From contig CAZQEN010000027.1 of assembly GCA_964591605.1 (NCBI GenBank), positions 1 to 37,628 on the forward strand: a stretch of DNA of 37,628 bases, written 5' to 3'. A program made the translations under genes and the position numbers. The notes under the pieces were generated by a model, which was not told the origin of the DNA, did not search any database, and worked only from the letters and a program-made list of their open reading frames with translations. Positions 17,156 to 24,780 of the stretch are shown in pieces. How positions within the stretch are numbered: position 1 is the first letter of the stretch; the number at the start of each line of letters is the position of its first letter. The DNA is from CAYLLT01 sp964591605. GTDB lineage: Bacteria; Planctomycetota; Phycisphaerae; UBA1845; PWPN01.

Positions 17156-20100
17156 AGCACTGAACTCATCCGCCGGCGTTTGAGGATCAGCAGGGCCAGC
17201 ATGTTGGTGATCATGAACGCGGAACCGGTGCCGGCGCCGCACAGGGGGAAGAGCCCATTGCCGCTGTCTCCGCCGTCCCCGCCGTCGCCGCCGTTGTCGC
17301 CGCCGCCATTGCCGCCGTTACCGCCATTTCCGCCATCGCCGCCGCCATCGGTACCGCCATTGCCGCCATTGCCGCCGCCGTCGACGGGCGTACTGGGCGT
17401 GACGACGGTGATGCGGACCGTGTCGCTGGCGGTGCGGCTGGCCGAGTCGGTGACGGTCACCGTGTAGTCGGTCGTCACGGAGGGCGTCGCCACCGGGTTC
17501 GCCACGTTCGCCGACGACAGGCCGGTGCCGGGCGTCCACAGGTAAGCGAGCGGTGCCGTTCCGCCGGTCACGTTGGCCGTCAGGGTGACGCTCTCACCGG
17601 GCGCGATGACGACATCACTGCCGGCGTTCACAAAGAACGGATTGGTGACGGTAATGACGACCGTATCCGAAGCCACCTTCCCGAGATTATCCGTCACGGT
17701 CAGGGTGTAGGTTGTGGTCACGCTCGGATTGGCGACCGGCAGGAGGATGTTCGTGGCTGAGAGGCCCTCGGACGGGCTCCAGACGATCGAATAGGGCGTG
17801 ATGCCGCCGGTAACGCTGCCTTGCAGCGACGTACTCGAGCCGAGCGTGATCGTCTGATCCGATCCGGCGTTGACAACCAGCTCCGGCGCGACGGTCACCG
17901 TCACGAACGCCGAGGCCTGCCGTCCGGTGGGTGTCGGGTTGCCCTGGGAGTCGAGGCGCGACTCATCCAGCTCGCGGACGGTCAGCCGGTACTTGGTGGT
18001 CTTGCTCGGCGAAGCCGTCGGCGACTGCGCACAGCGGTTGTTCAAACCGGGAATCACCTGCTGGCACTCAGGGACACCGGGCGTCTGGGTCGTGGGCGGC
18101 TCGGTATTCCAGATGAAGCTGTAGCACATGGGGCAGACGTCGGAACTGATCCCCAGTCCACCGCTCGCGGAACCCGTCAGGACCACGCTGCCGCCCGGAG
18201 AGATGGTCCGATTCGGACCCGCGCTGGCAAAGAGAGGATTGGTCGGGGAGATTATGGAATCGATGTTGAACAGCTTGTCACTTCCGCCTTCACCGTCGTT
18301 GGTCGCCTCCTGGGCGGCGAGGCTGACACTGAGCTGGGTCGGATCGGCGGTCCGATAGTCGGCCGTATCGTTGGGATCGAGGAGATTGTCGGCCGCGCTG
18401 GTGTGGGCGGCATCCCAGCCATAGAGCTGGTCTTCCTGTTTGATGATCTGGTTGTTGATGTTGAGGTCGGTATCGCCGCGTCCGGCGAGCACGTCGGCCC
18501 CCACGCCGCCCTGGAGGGTGTTCGCGCGGATGTTACCCGTCAGGATATCATTCCAGGCGGAGCCGATGATGTTCTCGAACTCGATGATCGTATCGATGCC
18601 CGCCGTCCGCGTGTTCTGCGGCTCGGTCGACATCAGCGTGACGACCACGCCTTTGTTGCCCTTCGACGCGTTGTTCGGATCCTGCAGCTCGCCCGCCGGA
18701 GCGTTGGCGTACGAGACCGTGTCGCTTTCGGTGCTGAGCAGAAGCTGTCCGCCGACCGGCACCGGACCGCCGGTGAGGGCATCATCGCCCAGGCCGCCCT
18801 CGACGGTGTCGCTGCCAGATCCGCCGTCGATCGTGTCGTTGCCCGGCCCGCCCGTGAGGGTGTCATCACCGCCCAGTCCGAGAATGCGGGTGGCCAGCGG
18901 GGCGTTACCTTTGCTGGAGTCTGACTCGTAACCGAAAATGAGGTCGCCGAAACTGCTGCCGTTGATGGCCTCGAAACGGGCGGTGAAGCTGTTCACGTTG
19001 GCCGAGCTGACCGTGCACGCCGAATCGGCGTCGCCGCAGTCAACGATCGTGTCGGTGTCCGTCCCCGCGGTGATCGTGTGGGGGGGCTGCGTTCCCTGCT
19101 GCGCGTTGGAGAGGTTTGCCACGATCGGCGCCAGAGATGCGCTGTAGTCCAGGGTGTCGGCGCCCGATCCGCCGGAGAGCAGGTTGTTACCAGCATCACC
19201 CAGCACCATATCGTCGCCGCCCTGGCCCGACAGGGTGTCGTTTCCGGCGCCGCCGGAAATGAAATCAGGGCCGCCGCTGCCGTCAGTCTCGTCGCCATAG
19301 ATGACGTCGTCGCCGTCTTGGCCGAACAGCAGGTCGACCCCGCCGGATGAAACGTCGTTCCCCCCGAAGATGGTGTCGTTCCCGGCGCCGCCCTGGATGA
19401 TATTCGACTTCTTGAACGGCAGCAGGAACTGCGCTCTGTAGGTTGTGGGAAGAAGAGACGAAACATCGGATCGGAACGCGATCACGAGGGGTAGAACATT
19501 GGAACCTATCAGTGTGTCGTCGTTGGGCGAGCCGACAAGGTCCTCACATCCGTAGATGATGTCGAAGCCGAGCTGCCCGTCGCTGATGGCAAAGCCGGGG
19601 ACAGAGCCCTCATCCGGTAATTGAACAATCACACCCGTGCCGGGCGTGGGGACCGACGCATAGTCGACGATGTCATAGGGGCCGCCGACCTCCGTCGTCG
19701 GGATGTCGCTCAACGCCCCCGTGTCCTGGTTGAAGAGGACTTCACCGCCAATGATGAGGTCGCCGACGATTCCACTGTCGGCATTGCCGCGCATGCGGTC
19801 GCCCGAAGTGATCTCGCCTCCGTTGCCGCCCACGATCAGGTCGTCACCCGCTCCGCCGGCGATCATGTCAGGCCCGAAACCGCCCCGGATGCTGTCGTTG
19901 CCGCCGTCCAGGTCGTTCTGCGGCGCGAAGTCGTTGAAGTTGGTTCCACCGTAGTCGCCATAGATGATGTCGGCGAAATCGTCAGGGGTGTCCTTGATCG
20001 GACCGTCATCGCCATGGATGATGTCCCCCCCGCCGCCGCCGTGAATGAGATCGCTGCCGTTGCCGCCCCAGATCTGGTCGCTGCCCCCGCCGTCGGGAAT

Positions 20101-21156
20101 GGTCACCGGGGGAACATAGTTCCCAAAGCTGATCGGCGCGACGGCAGCCGTCCCCAGAGGCGGCCAGAGCGGCGCAGGGTCGCCGTCTCCCAGGAGCGTG
20201 TCGCTTCCTCTCCCGCCCCAGATCCGGTCGTTGCCCGTCCCGCCCAGAATCAGATCCGAGTCGCCGTCGTCGTCTCCGGCATCAGGAACACCGCGAAGCC
20301 GGTGGTTGGGACTGTTGAGATCATCGATATTGACGTGGTAGCCGGCGATGGCATCATTGCCATCCTCCCCAAACAGCACATCGCCCCCGCCTTCCCGTCC
20401 GCCCATGATGACGTCGTTGCCCCCACCGCCCAGAATGGTCGTGGTGCGGTCGGCATGGCCGATCAGCGTGTCTGCCGAGCCCGATCCGCGGATCGCCTCG
20501 AAGTCGACGTCGGACTCGTTACCGATCTCGTCATCGCCACCCGCCTCCCCCCATCCGTCCGCCGCACTCGCGGGCCGGCCGTCGGTGAAATCGACGGTCA
20601 CACCGCCCGGGTCGCCGGAGTAATCGAGCACATCCCAGCCGGGGCCGCCCGACAGGGTGTCGCTGCCGCCATTGCCGCGGATCAGGTCGTTCCCACCCTG
20701 GCCCTGGATCTCGTCGTCGCCGCCGCTGCCAAAGATGATGTCGTCGCCGCCACCGCCCCGGATCGTGAATTCATAATCCGCCTCCACGGGGGATGCGTCG
20801 ATGCAGTTCGGCTCATCGCCTCCGGTCACGACCAAGGCATCGACCGCATCCGTCGCTTCCAGATCCGTGGGGTTTCCGACGGGCGCGCGGGTGGTACAAT
20901 CGGAGATCTCCTGCCAATGGAGGTGGGGCTCGAGGTCGCTTGTCGGGTCGGCCGGATCACTCGGCACTTCCACGATCAGGAACTGGACATTATCGACCCC
21001 CAGGCCGTTCCCGTTGACGGAAACCTCCGCCCGCAGGGTGGGGACCAGCGGGAAGCACACCGCAATCGCCGCAGCAAGCGTGCACAGGAGAAGTGAGTGA
21101 CGGTCCGTGGACAGATACCCGACCCGAACCCCGACCGGAACGTTCTTGCGAATCAT
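17152..21156 (-). CDS. Large RTX-repeat surface protein with Ig-like domains and C-terminal sorting-type tail
   Basis: The product has 1334 residues. Residues 1-43 are a long signal peptide (hydrophobic LLLCTLAAAIAVCFPLVP, cleaved near LRAEVS). Residues ~125 to ~900 hold several blocks of hemolysin-type Ca-binding nonapeptides (GGxGxDxLx), for example GGNDLIRGNGGSDTLSGGPG, separated by spacers; these fold into Ca-filled beta-rolls. Three Ig/PKD-like domains follow (~1010-1290), two opening NAGSD and each ending in a VTVT-like strand. Then come a Gly/Asn/Asp linker (~1270-1305) and a C-terminal signal: PLCGAG, a hydrophobic span and KRRR. It therefore looks exported by Sec and anchored or processed at the surface, unlike classical RTX toxins, which have no N-terminal signal and use type I secretion. 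The gene lies upstream of mmsA and appears monocistronic. Confidence 0.88.
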   Translation of the reverse strand: MIRKNVPVGVRVGYLSTDRHSLLLCTLAAAIAVCFPLVPTLRAEVSVNGNGLGVDNVQFLIVEVPSDPADPTSDLEPHLHWQEISDCTTRAPVGNPTDLEATDAVDALVVTGGDEPNCIDASPVEADYEFTIRGGGGDDIIFGSGGDDEIQGQGGNDLIRGNGGSDTLSGGPGWDVLDYSGDPGGVTVDFTDGRPASAADGWGEAGGDDEIGNESDVDFEAIRGSGSADTLIGHADRTTTILGGGGNDVIMGGREGGGDVLFGEDGNDAIAGYHVNIDDLNSPNHRLRGVPDAGDDDGDSDLILGGTGNDRIWGGRGSDTLLGDGDPAPLWPPLGTAAVAPISFGNYVPPVTIPDGGGSDQIWGGNGSDLIHGGGGGDIIHGDDGPIKDTPDDFADIIYGDYGGTNFNDFAPQNDLDGGNDSIRGGFGPDMIAGGAGDDLIVGGNGGEITSGDRMRGNADSGIVGDLIIGGEVLFNQDTGALSDIPTTEVGGPYDIVDYASVPTPGTGVIVQLPDEGSVPGFAISDGQLGFDIIYGCEDLVGSPNDDTLIGSNVLPLVIAFRSDVSSLLPTTYRAQFLLPFKKSNIIQGGAGNDTIFGGNDVSSGGVDLLFGQDGDDVIYGDETDGSGGPDFISGGAGNDTLSGQGGDDMVLGDAGNNLLSGGSGADTLDYSASLAPIVANLSNAQQGTQPPHTITAGTDTDTIVDCGDADSACTVSSANVNSFTARFEAINGSSFGDLIFGYESDSSKGNAPLATRILGLGGDDTLTGGPGNDTIDGGSGSDTVEGGLGDDALTGGPVPVGGQLLLSTESDTVSYANAPAGELQDPNNASKGNKGVVVTLMSTEPQNTRTAGIDTIIEFENIIGSAWNDILTGNIRANTLQGGVGADVLAGRGDTDLNINNQIIKQEDQLYGWDAAHTSAADNLLDPNDTADYRTADPTQLSVSLAAQEATNDGEGGSDKLFNIDSIISPTNPLFASAGPNRTISPGGSVVLTGSASGGLGISSDVCPMCYSFIWNTEPPTTQTPGVPECQQVIPGLNNRCAQSPTASPSKTTKYRLTVRELDESRLDSQGNPTPTGRQASAFVTVTVAPELVVNAGSDQTITLGSSTSLQGSVTGGITPYSIVWSPSEGLSATNILLPVANPSVTTTYTLTVTDNLGKVASDTVVITVTNPFFVNAGSDVVIAPGESVTLTANVTGGTAPLAYLWTPGTGLSSANVANPVATPSVTTDYTVTVTDSASRTASDTVRITVVTPSTPVDGGGNGGNGGTDGGGDGGNGGNGGNGGGDNGGDGGDGGDSGNGLFPLCGAGTGSAFMITNMLALLILKRRRMSSVL
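17258..17386. repeat. Triplet-rich tract encoding Gly/Asn/Asp linker
   Basis: The plus strand is a run of GCCGCC, GCCATT and GCCGTT-type triplets which, read on the minus strand, encodes GGNGG/GGDGG units just before the C-terminal sorting tail. Such tracts change length easily and are prone to misassembly. Confidence 0.7.
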
Positions 21157-21374
21157 CGATGAAGAACCTTATGCGTTGAGGCACATGAGATTACGCTTCG
21201 AGTGGGCTCGGCAGGTGGCGCGGTGCGTGACCCATCGTGAACCCCGCGCAACAGGACCCGTCAGAGCAACCTGAAGGCATCGTACCACAGAACAAATGTC
21301 CCGCCAACCTGGAGTGGCACAAGCACTTGAGCGGCCGGAGGGTAGGGCTGTGGCCTCGTTCGGGGCGGGCGGCG

Positions 21375-22520
21375 TCACGCCTGGTTCGGTGCCGCCGGGC
21401 CGACGGGATGGGCAGAGGGCTGAGGGGCACGGGCGGCTCGCCGAGGCCGGGGCACCGCCTCCCCCGCGGCGACGGCCGGTTGATGTACGTCGGTCCGCAA
21501 ATACTGCTCGAAAAAAGCCACCGTCCGGGCCGCGTAGTACTCCGGCCGGATGATCACCGACTGATTGTGCTTGGCCCGCGGCACCACCCAGAGAGACTTG
21601 GGACCGGGCGCCAGGTCGTAGAGGAGCTGCGACTGCTCGACCGGAATGTAGCTGTCCCGCTCCCCGTGGATGAACAGAATCGGCAGCGGCCCCCGCATCC
21701 GCATCAGGGCCTTGCGGACCGAGGGAAACGTGCAGCGAAGCTTGCGTTTGCACTCCCGGAACAGCAGCCAGCGCAGAAACTTCCAGAACTGGGGTGGGTG
21801 GTTCTCATACACGAACCGTACTTTGGCAAAGATGTAGGCCCAGCGCTTCATCAGGTGTTCAAGGGTGGTGTCGGAACTGAAGGCGCCGTCCGTGATGATG
21901 GCCTTGATGGCCGGGTTGTGCTGAGCGGCCAGGATCGCCGCCCCCGCCCCCCGCGAAATGCCGAACAGTCCGATATCCGTCGGCCGCCCGTGCCGCTGCA
22001 GCCAGTCCTCGACGTATGCAATGGCCCCGAGCATGTCGTTCACTTCCCGCTCGCTCGCCCACTGCCGCGGCTGGTAGCCCGGCTCCCCGCTCGACTCGCC
22101 GTGCCCCCGGAAGTCGAAGGTGAACACGTCGTACCCGGCGGCCAGGAGCGGGCGGCAGTACCGGGCGCAACTGTACATGTCGCTCGAATATTCGTGGGCG
22201 AACAGGACCATGCCCTTGGGATGCCCGCCGTGCTGGCCCTTCAGGAACATGCCGCAGAGATTGAGGTTATCGAACGAACGGAAGGTGACGCGCTCGCCCT
22301 CGATCCGCTCGAAGTCGCAGGGGCCCATAGCCAGCGGCGGCGGGGTGTCGCGGATGATGTTCAGGCAGAGCTTCACATACTTGCGCAGCACCAGCCAGCA
22401 CGTGACGATCAGGAAGGTGATCGTCAACGAGATCGAGAACAGGGCCCAGTTCTGTGTGATGAACTGCCACCACACACGCCATGTCAGGCTGTATTCAGCC
22501 GCCAGGAGCCACGAATTCAT
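21375..22520 (-). CDS. Membrane-anchored alpha/beta hydrolase (serine esterase/peptidase-like)
   Basis: The product has 381 residues. One N-terminal membrane helix (about 25-45, ALFSISLTITFLIVTCWLVL) precedes an alpha/beta hydrolase fold. The nucleophile elbow is GISRG with Ser189. The acid is Asp289 in HGERDSY and the base His318 in RAKHNQS. FDFRGHGESSG near 135-145 is the usual oxyanion-loop region. The C-terminal ~35 residues are Pro/Ala/Arg-rich. Such proteins resemble BAAT/dipeptidyl-peptidase-like or FrsA-like hydrolases, and the substrate cannot be inferred. No Shine-Dalgarno is seen. It is transcribed divergently from mgtE. Confidence 0.88.
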   Translation of the reverse strand: MNSWLLAAEYSLTWRVWWQFITQNWALFSISLTITFLIVTCWLVLRKYVKLCLNIIRDTPPPLAMGPCDFERIEGERVTFRSFDNLNLCGMFLKGQHGGHPKGMVLFAHEYSSDMYSCARYCRPLLAAGYDVFTFDFRGHGESSGEPGYQPRQWASEREVNDMLGAIAYVEDWLQRHGRPTDIGLFGISRGAGAAILAAQHNPAIKAIITDGAFSSDTTLEHLMKRWAYIFAKVRFVYENHPPQFWKFLRWLLFRECKRKLRCTFPSVRKALMRMRGPLPILFIHGERDSYIPVEQSQLLYDLAPGPKSLWVVPRAKHNQSVIIRPEYYAARTVAFFEQYLRTDVHQPAVAAGEAVPRPRRAARAPQPSAHPVGPAAPNQA

Positions 22521-22796
22521 GATGGTTTGCAGGTCTACCGCGCTACCCCGTCACCACGCCGAAGGGCATCCTACCGGCCGGGACCCGCGTATTCAAGGTC
22601 GGACTCCCGGAGCTGTCTGGCGGGGCGGGCCTTGTGTTTCATCGTCCGGCCGCCCGAATTGTCCTCAGGGCTTCTCGCTGCCCGCTTGCTGCTGGAGACC
22701 CGGCCATCTCTTGATAATGGCAGCCGGCTGGCTGATCATCTGCCCGGCCCGCGACCTGCGACGCGGACGGGGGGCTTCTCACACCACTGGGTCATC
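22521..22796. other. Divergent intergenic region between hydrolase and mgtE
   Basis: These 276 bases hold the start regions of both genes. A TTGATAAT (extended -10-like) at about 22711-22718 on the plus strand could serve mgtE, but no -35 is found at a proper distance. The mgtE leader shows no M-box-like magnesium riboswitch that I can recognise. Confidence 0.3.
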
Positions 22797-24221
22797 ATGA
22801 GCATCATCACCGAACGAATGACCGGGGAGTTGCTGGGACCCGACATCGAAATGATGCTCGACCAGCACGACACCCACGCCGTCCGCAGCGCCCTGCTCGA
22901 TCTCATGGACCCGGAAGTCGCCGACGTCCTGGTGGCCATCCGCCCGAAGTATCGCGTGCTCGCGTTCCGGCTCCTGCCCCGGGAGCGCGCCGCCGACGTG
23001 TTCACTTTTCTGCCGCCGGACCAGCAGGAACTGCTTCTGGCCGAGCTCAGCAGCGACCAGCTTGCCGGGATCTTCAACGAAATGGACCCGGATGACCGGG
23101 CCGACCTGTTCGAGGAGATGCCCGGACAACTGGCCGCCCGGATTCTCGCCCTGATGCGCCCGGAAGAACGTCATCGGACGCAGATCATCCTCGGCTATCC
23201 CGCCCGGAGCGTCGGTCGCATCATGACGCCGGACTATCTGACCGTCCGGCCGGAGTGGACGCTTCAGCAGACGCTCGAATACATCCGCCAGAAAGGCTGC
23301 GAGGCTGAGGTCCTGCAGACGATGTACGTCGTGGACGAACAGGGACGCCTGCTGGGCGGCATCCGGCTCCGCGACGTGCTGGTCAACGACCCCCAGCGGA
23401 CGATCGCAACGCTGGTCGATCAGCACGTGATTTCTCTGCGTGCTTCCGACGATCGCGAGGAGGCGGTGCGGGTCATGGAGCGCTATGACCGCCCCGTGCT
23501 GCCGGTGGCCGATTCGGCGGGCGTGCTCGTGGGCATCGTGACGTTCGACGATGTCGCGGACGTCGCACAGGAGGAAATCACCGAAGACATTCAGAAAATG
23601 GGTGCGGTCGAGGCCCTCGATGAACCCTATCTGACCGCGTCGCTCCAGCACCTGGTCCGCAAGCGGGGCACCTGGCTGTCGGCCCTGTTCCTGGGCGAGA
23701 TGCTGACGGCATCGGCACTCACCCATTATCAGGGCGAGATCGAACGGGCCGTCGTGCTCTCTCTCTTTCTGCCGCTCATTATCTCCAGCGGCGGCAACAG
23801 CGGCTCCCAGGCTTCCACCCTGATCATCCGGGCCATGGCCATCCGCGAACTGGGGCTTCGCGACTGGTTGAGGGTGCTCCGACGCGAACTGGCCTGCGGG
23901 CTGCTGCTGGGTCTGCTGCTCGGTTCGATCGGATTCGTGCGGATCCACGTGTGGCAGTACATGGGCTGGGCGGACTATTCGCAGCACCACACGATGAACT
24001 ATCACCTGGTGGCTCTGACCGTGGCATCCTCGCTGGTGGGCGTGGTGTTGTGGGGCTCGCTGATGGGCAGCATGCTCCCGTTCCTCATCCGGGCGGTGCG
24101 GCTCGATCCCGCAACCATTTCCGCCCCGCTCGTCGCTACGCTGGTGGACGTCACCGGTCTCATGATCTACTTCAACACCGGTCTGCTGATTCTCCGGTCA
24201 TTTCTGGGGCCGGGCGAATAG
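22797..24221 (+). CDS. mgtE: Magnesium transporter MgtE
   Basis: MgtE is a Mg2+-gated channel in the cytoplasmic membrane. The product has 474 residues from ATG 22797, close to the usual ~450; the frame is open far upstream, but family similarity begins here. Residues ~5-130 are the superhelical N domain (DPDDRADLFEEMPGQLAARI). Residues ~135-260 are a CBS pair (GRIMTPDYLTV and the YVVDEQGRLLGGIRLRDVL segment). The rest is a five-helix pore domain with the SSGGNSGSQASTLIIRAMA signature and LVDVTGLMIYF, whose Asp lines the ion path. No Shine-Dalgarno precedes the start. A hairpin terminator lies about 95 bases after the stop codon. Confidence 0.95.
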   Translation: MSIITERMTGELLGPDIEMMLDQHDTHAVRSALLDLMDPEVADVLVAIRPKYRVLAFRLLPRERAADVFTFLPPDQQELLLAELSSDQLAGIFNEMDPDDRADLFEEMPGQLAARILALMRPEERHRTQIILGYPARSVGRIMTPDYLTVRPEWTLQQTLEYIRQKGCEAEVLQTMYVVDEQGRLLGGIRLRDVLVNDPQRTIATLVDQHVISLRASDDREEAVRVMERYDRPVLPVADSAGVLVGIVTFDDVADVAQEEITEDIQKMGAVEALDEPYLTASLQHLVRKRGTWLSALFLGEMLTASALTHYQGEIERAVVLSLFLPLIISSGGNSGSQASTLIIRAMAIRELGLRDWLRVLRRELACGLLLGLLLGSIGFVRIHVWQYMGWADYSQHHTMNYHLVALTVASSLVGVVLWGSLMGSMLPFLIRAVRLDPATISAPLVATLVDVTGLMIYFNTGLLILRSFLGPGE

Positions 24222-24304
24222 CCCGGCCGGTGGGCACGGCCGCGCTGAATGCTGCACGGGCAAGACCAGTCACGGAGCCCATGCGGGGATCGAGACGGCG
24301 CGGA

Positions 24305-24474
24305 GTAAAAAGAAAACACCGGGCGTCCGAAGACGGCCCGGTGCTTTCCGGAGGGGAAAAGCGCTATGGCAAATCCCGGCCTCAGCCGGAAGTCGACCTC
24401 AACAACTCACAGGGAGAAAACCGGCGCGTAGCACAGTGCGGCGGGGTTCTCTCTCTCGTCGTGGGTTGCACGAC
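24305..24474 (-). ncRNA. Candidate small RNA of about 170 nt
   Basis: On the minus strand a promoter-like pair (24508-24481) predicts a start near 24474, exactly where a perfect stem GTCGTG/CACGAC (24474-24458) begins. The 3' end would be a strong hairpin (24343-24317) followed by TTTTCTTTTT. No protein gene explains the minus-strand terminator. The sequence shows no mark of tmRNA, RNase P RNA or SRP RNA that I can see. The call is by architecture only. Confidence 0.3.
24317..24343. terminator. Hairpin terminator (strong on minus strand, possible for mgtE on plus)
   Basis: Stem CACCGGGC/GCCCGGTG with an inner GTC-CGAA-GAC. On the minus strand it is followed by TTTTCTTTTT, a good intrinsic terminator. 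On the plus strand only CTTT follows, so for mgtE it would be weaker, though A/T pairs extend the stem past one mismatch. Confidence 0.75.
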
Positions 24475-24480
24475 CACTGC

Positions 24481-24508
24481 ATATAACCTATCCCAACCCC
24501 GACAAAAA
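24481..24508 (-). promoter_or_regulatory. Promoter-like pair for the candidate small RNA
   Basis: On the minus strand, TTTTTG (24508-24503), 16 bases, then TTATAT (24486-24481). The match is moderate and the region is relatively A/T-rich, so chance occurrence is possible. Confidence 0.35.
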
Positions 24509-24780
24509 TGCAAGGGCGTCTCGAAAGAATCGATAGTGCGTTTTTTGCGCGTCGGCAACCTCATCCATAAAACTCAAGATGACAAAGGGATAGAAACGGT
24601 GGCGCCCTGCCGTCAGCTCAAAATTGTTTCCATGCAGTTCAACCCCGGCCAAAGCCCCCAGGCTTCCGGCTTTGGCAGCTCGACATCGTGCAGAGGTCGC
24701 AGCGTCAATGCCGATAAGCTGAGCAAAGCAGGCGGCTCCACTCCTGCCCTGGTAGCCACATTGTTCGGGACTCTTCAGAC

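Larger units (their letters stand above)
24222..24780. other. 559-base non-coding stretch, lower GC than surroundings
   Basis: From about 24400 the base composition falls visibly (runs such as TTTTTT, CAAAAA, AAAACTCAAGATGACAAAGG). No convincing gene was found. A minus-strand frame of 103 codons (24488-24799) lacks a good start and overlaps the next gene's start. The stretch holds a hairpin terminator (24317-24343), a minus-strand promoter-like pair (24481-24508) and a perfect 6-bp hairpin (24458-24474), which together suggest a small RNA. The lower GC may mark horizontally acquired or degenerate DNA. Confidence 0.5.

Noticed and set aside
17258..17386. Regular triplet pattern considered as a CRISPR-like or satellite array
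   Set aside because: Repeats are 3-6 bases, in frame and coding for a Gly-rich linker.
19621..21096. Long plus-strand frame opposite the RTX gene
   Set aside because: It mirrors the repetitive GGxGxD codons of the RTX protein and shows repeated Val/Ala/Arg without real protein features.
22521..22796. Looked for a magnesium (M-box) riboswitch ahead of mgtE
   Set aside because: The region is too short and lacks the conserved M-box segments.
24360..24440. Thought of a c-di-GMP-type riboswitch because of GGCAAATCCC and nearby hairpins
   Set aside because: The conserved GEMM core and receptor pairs are not present in order, and no leader-gene relation fits.
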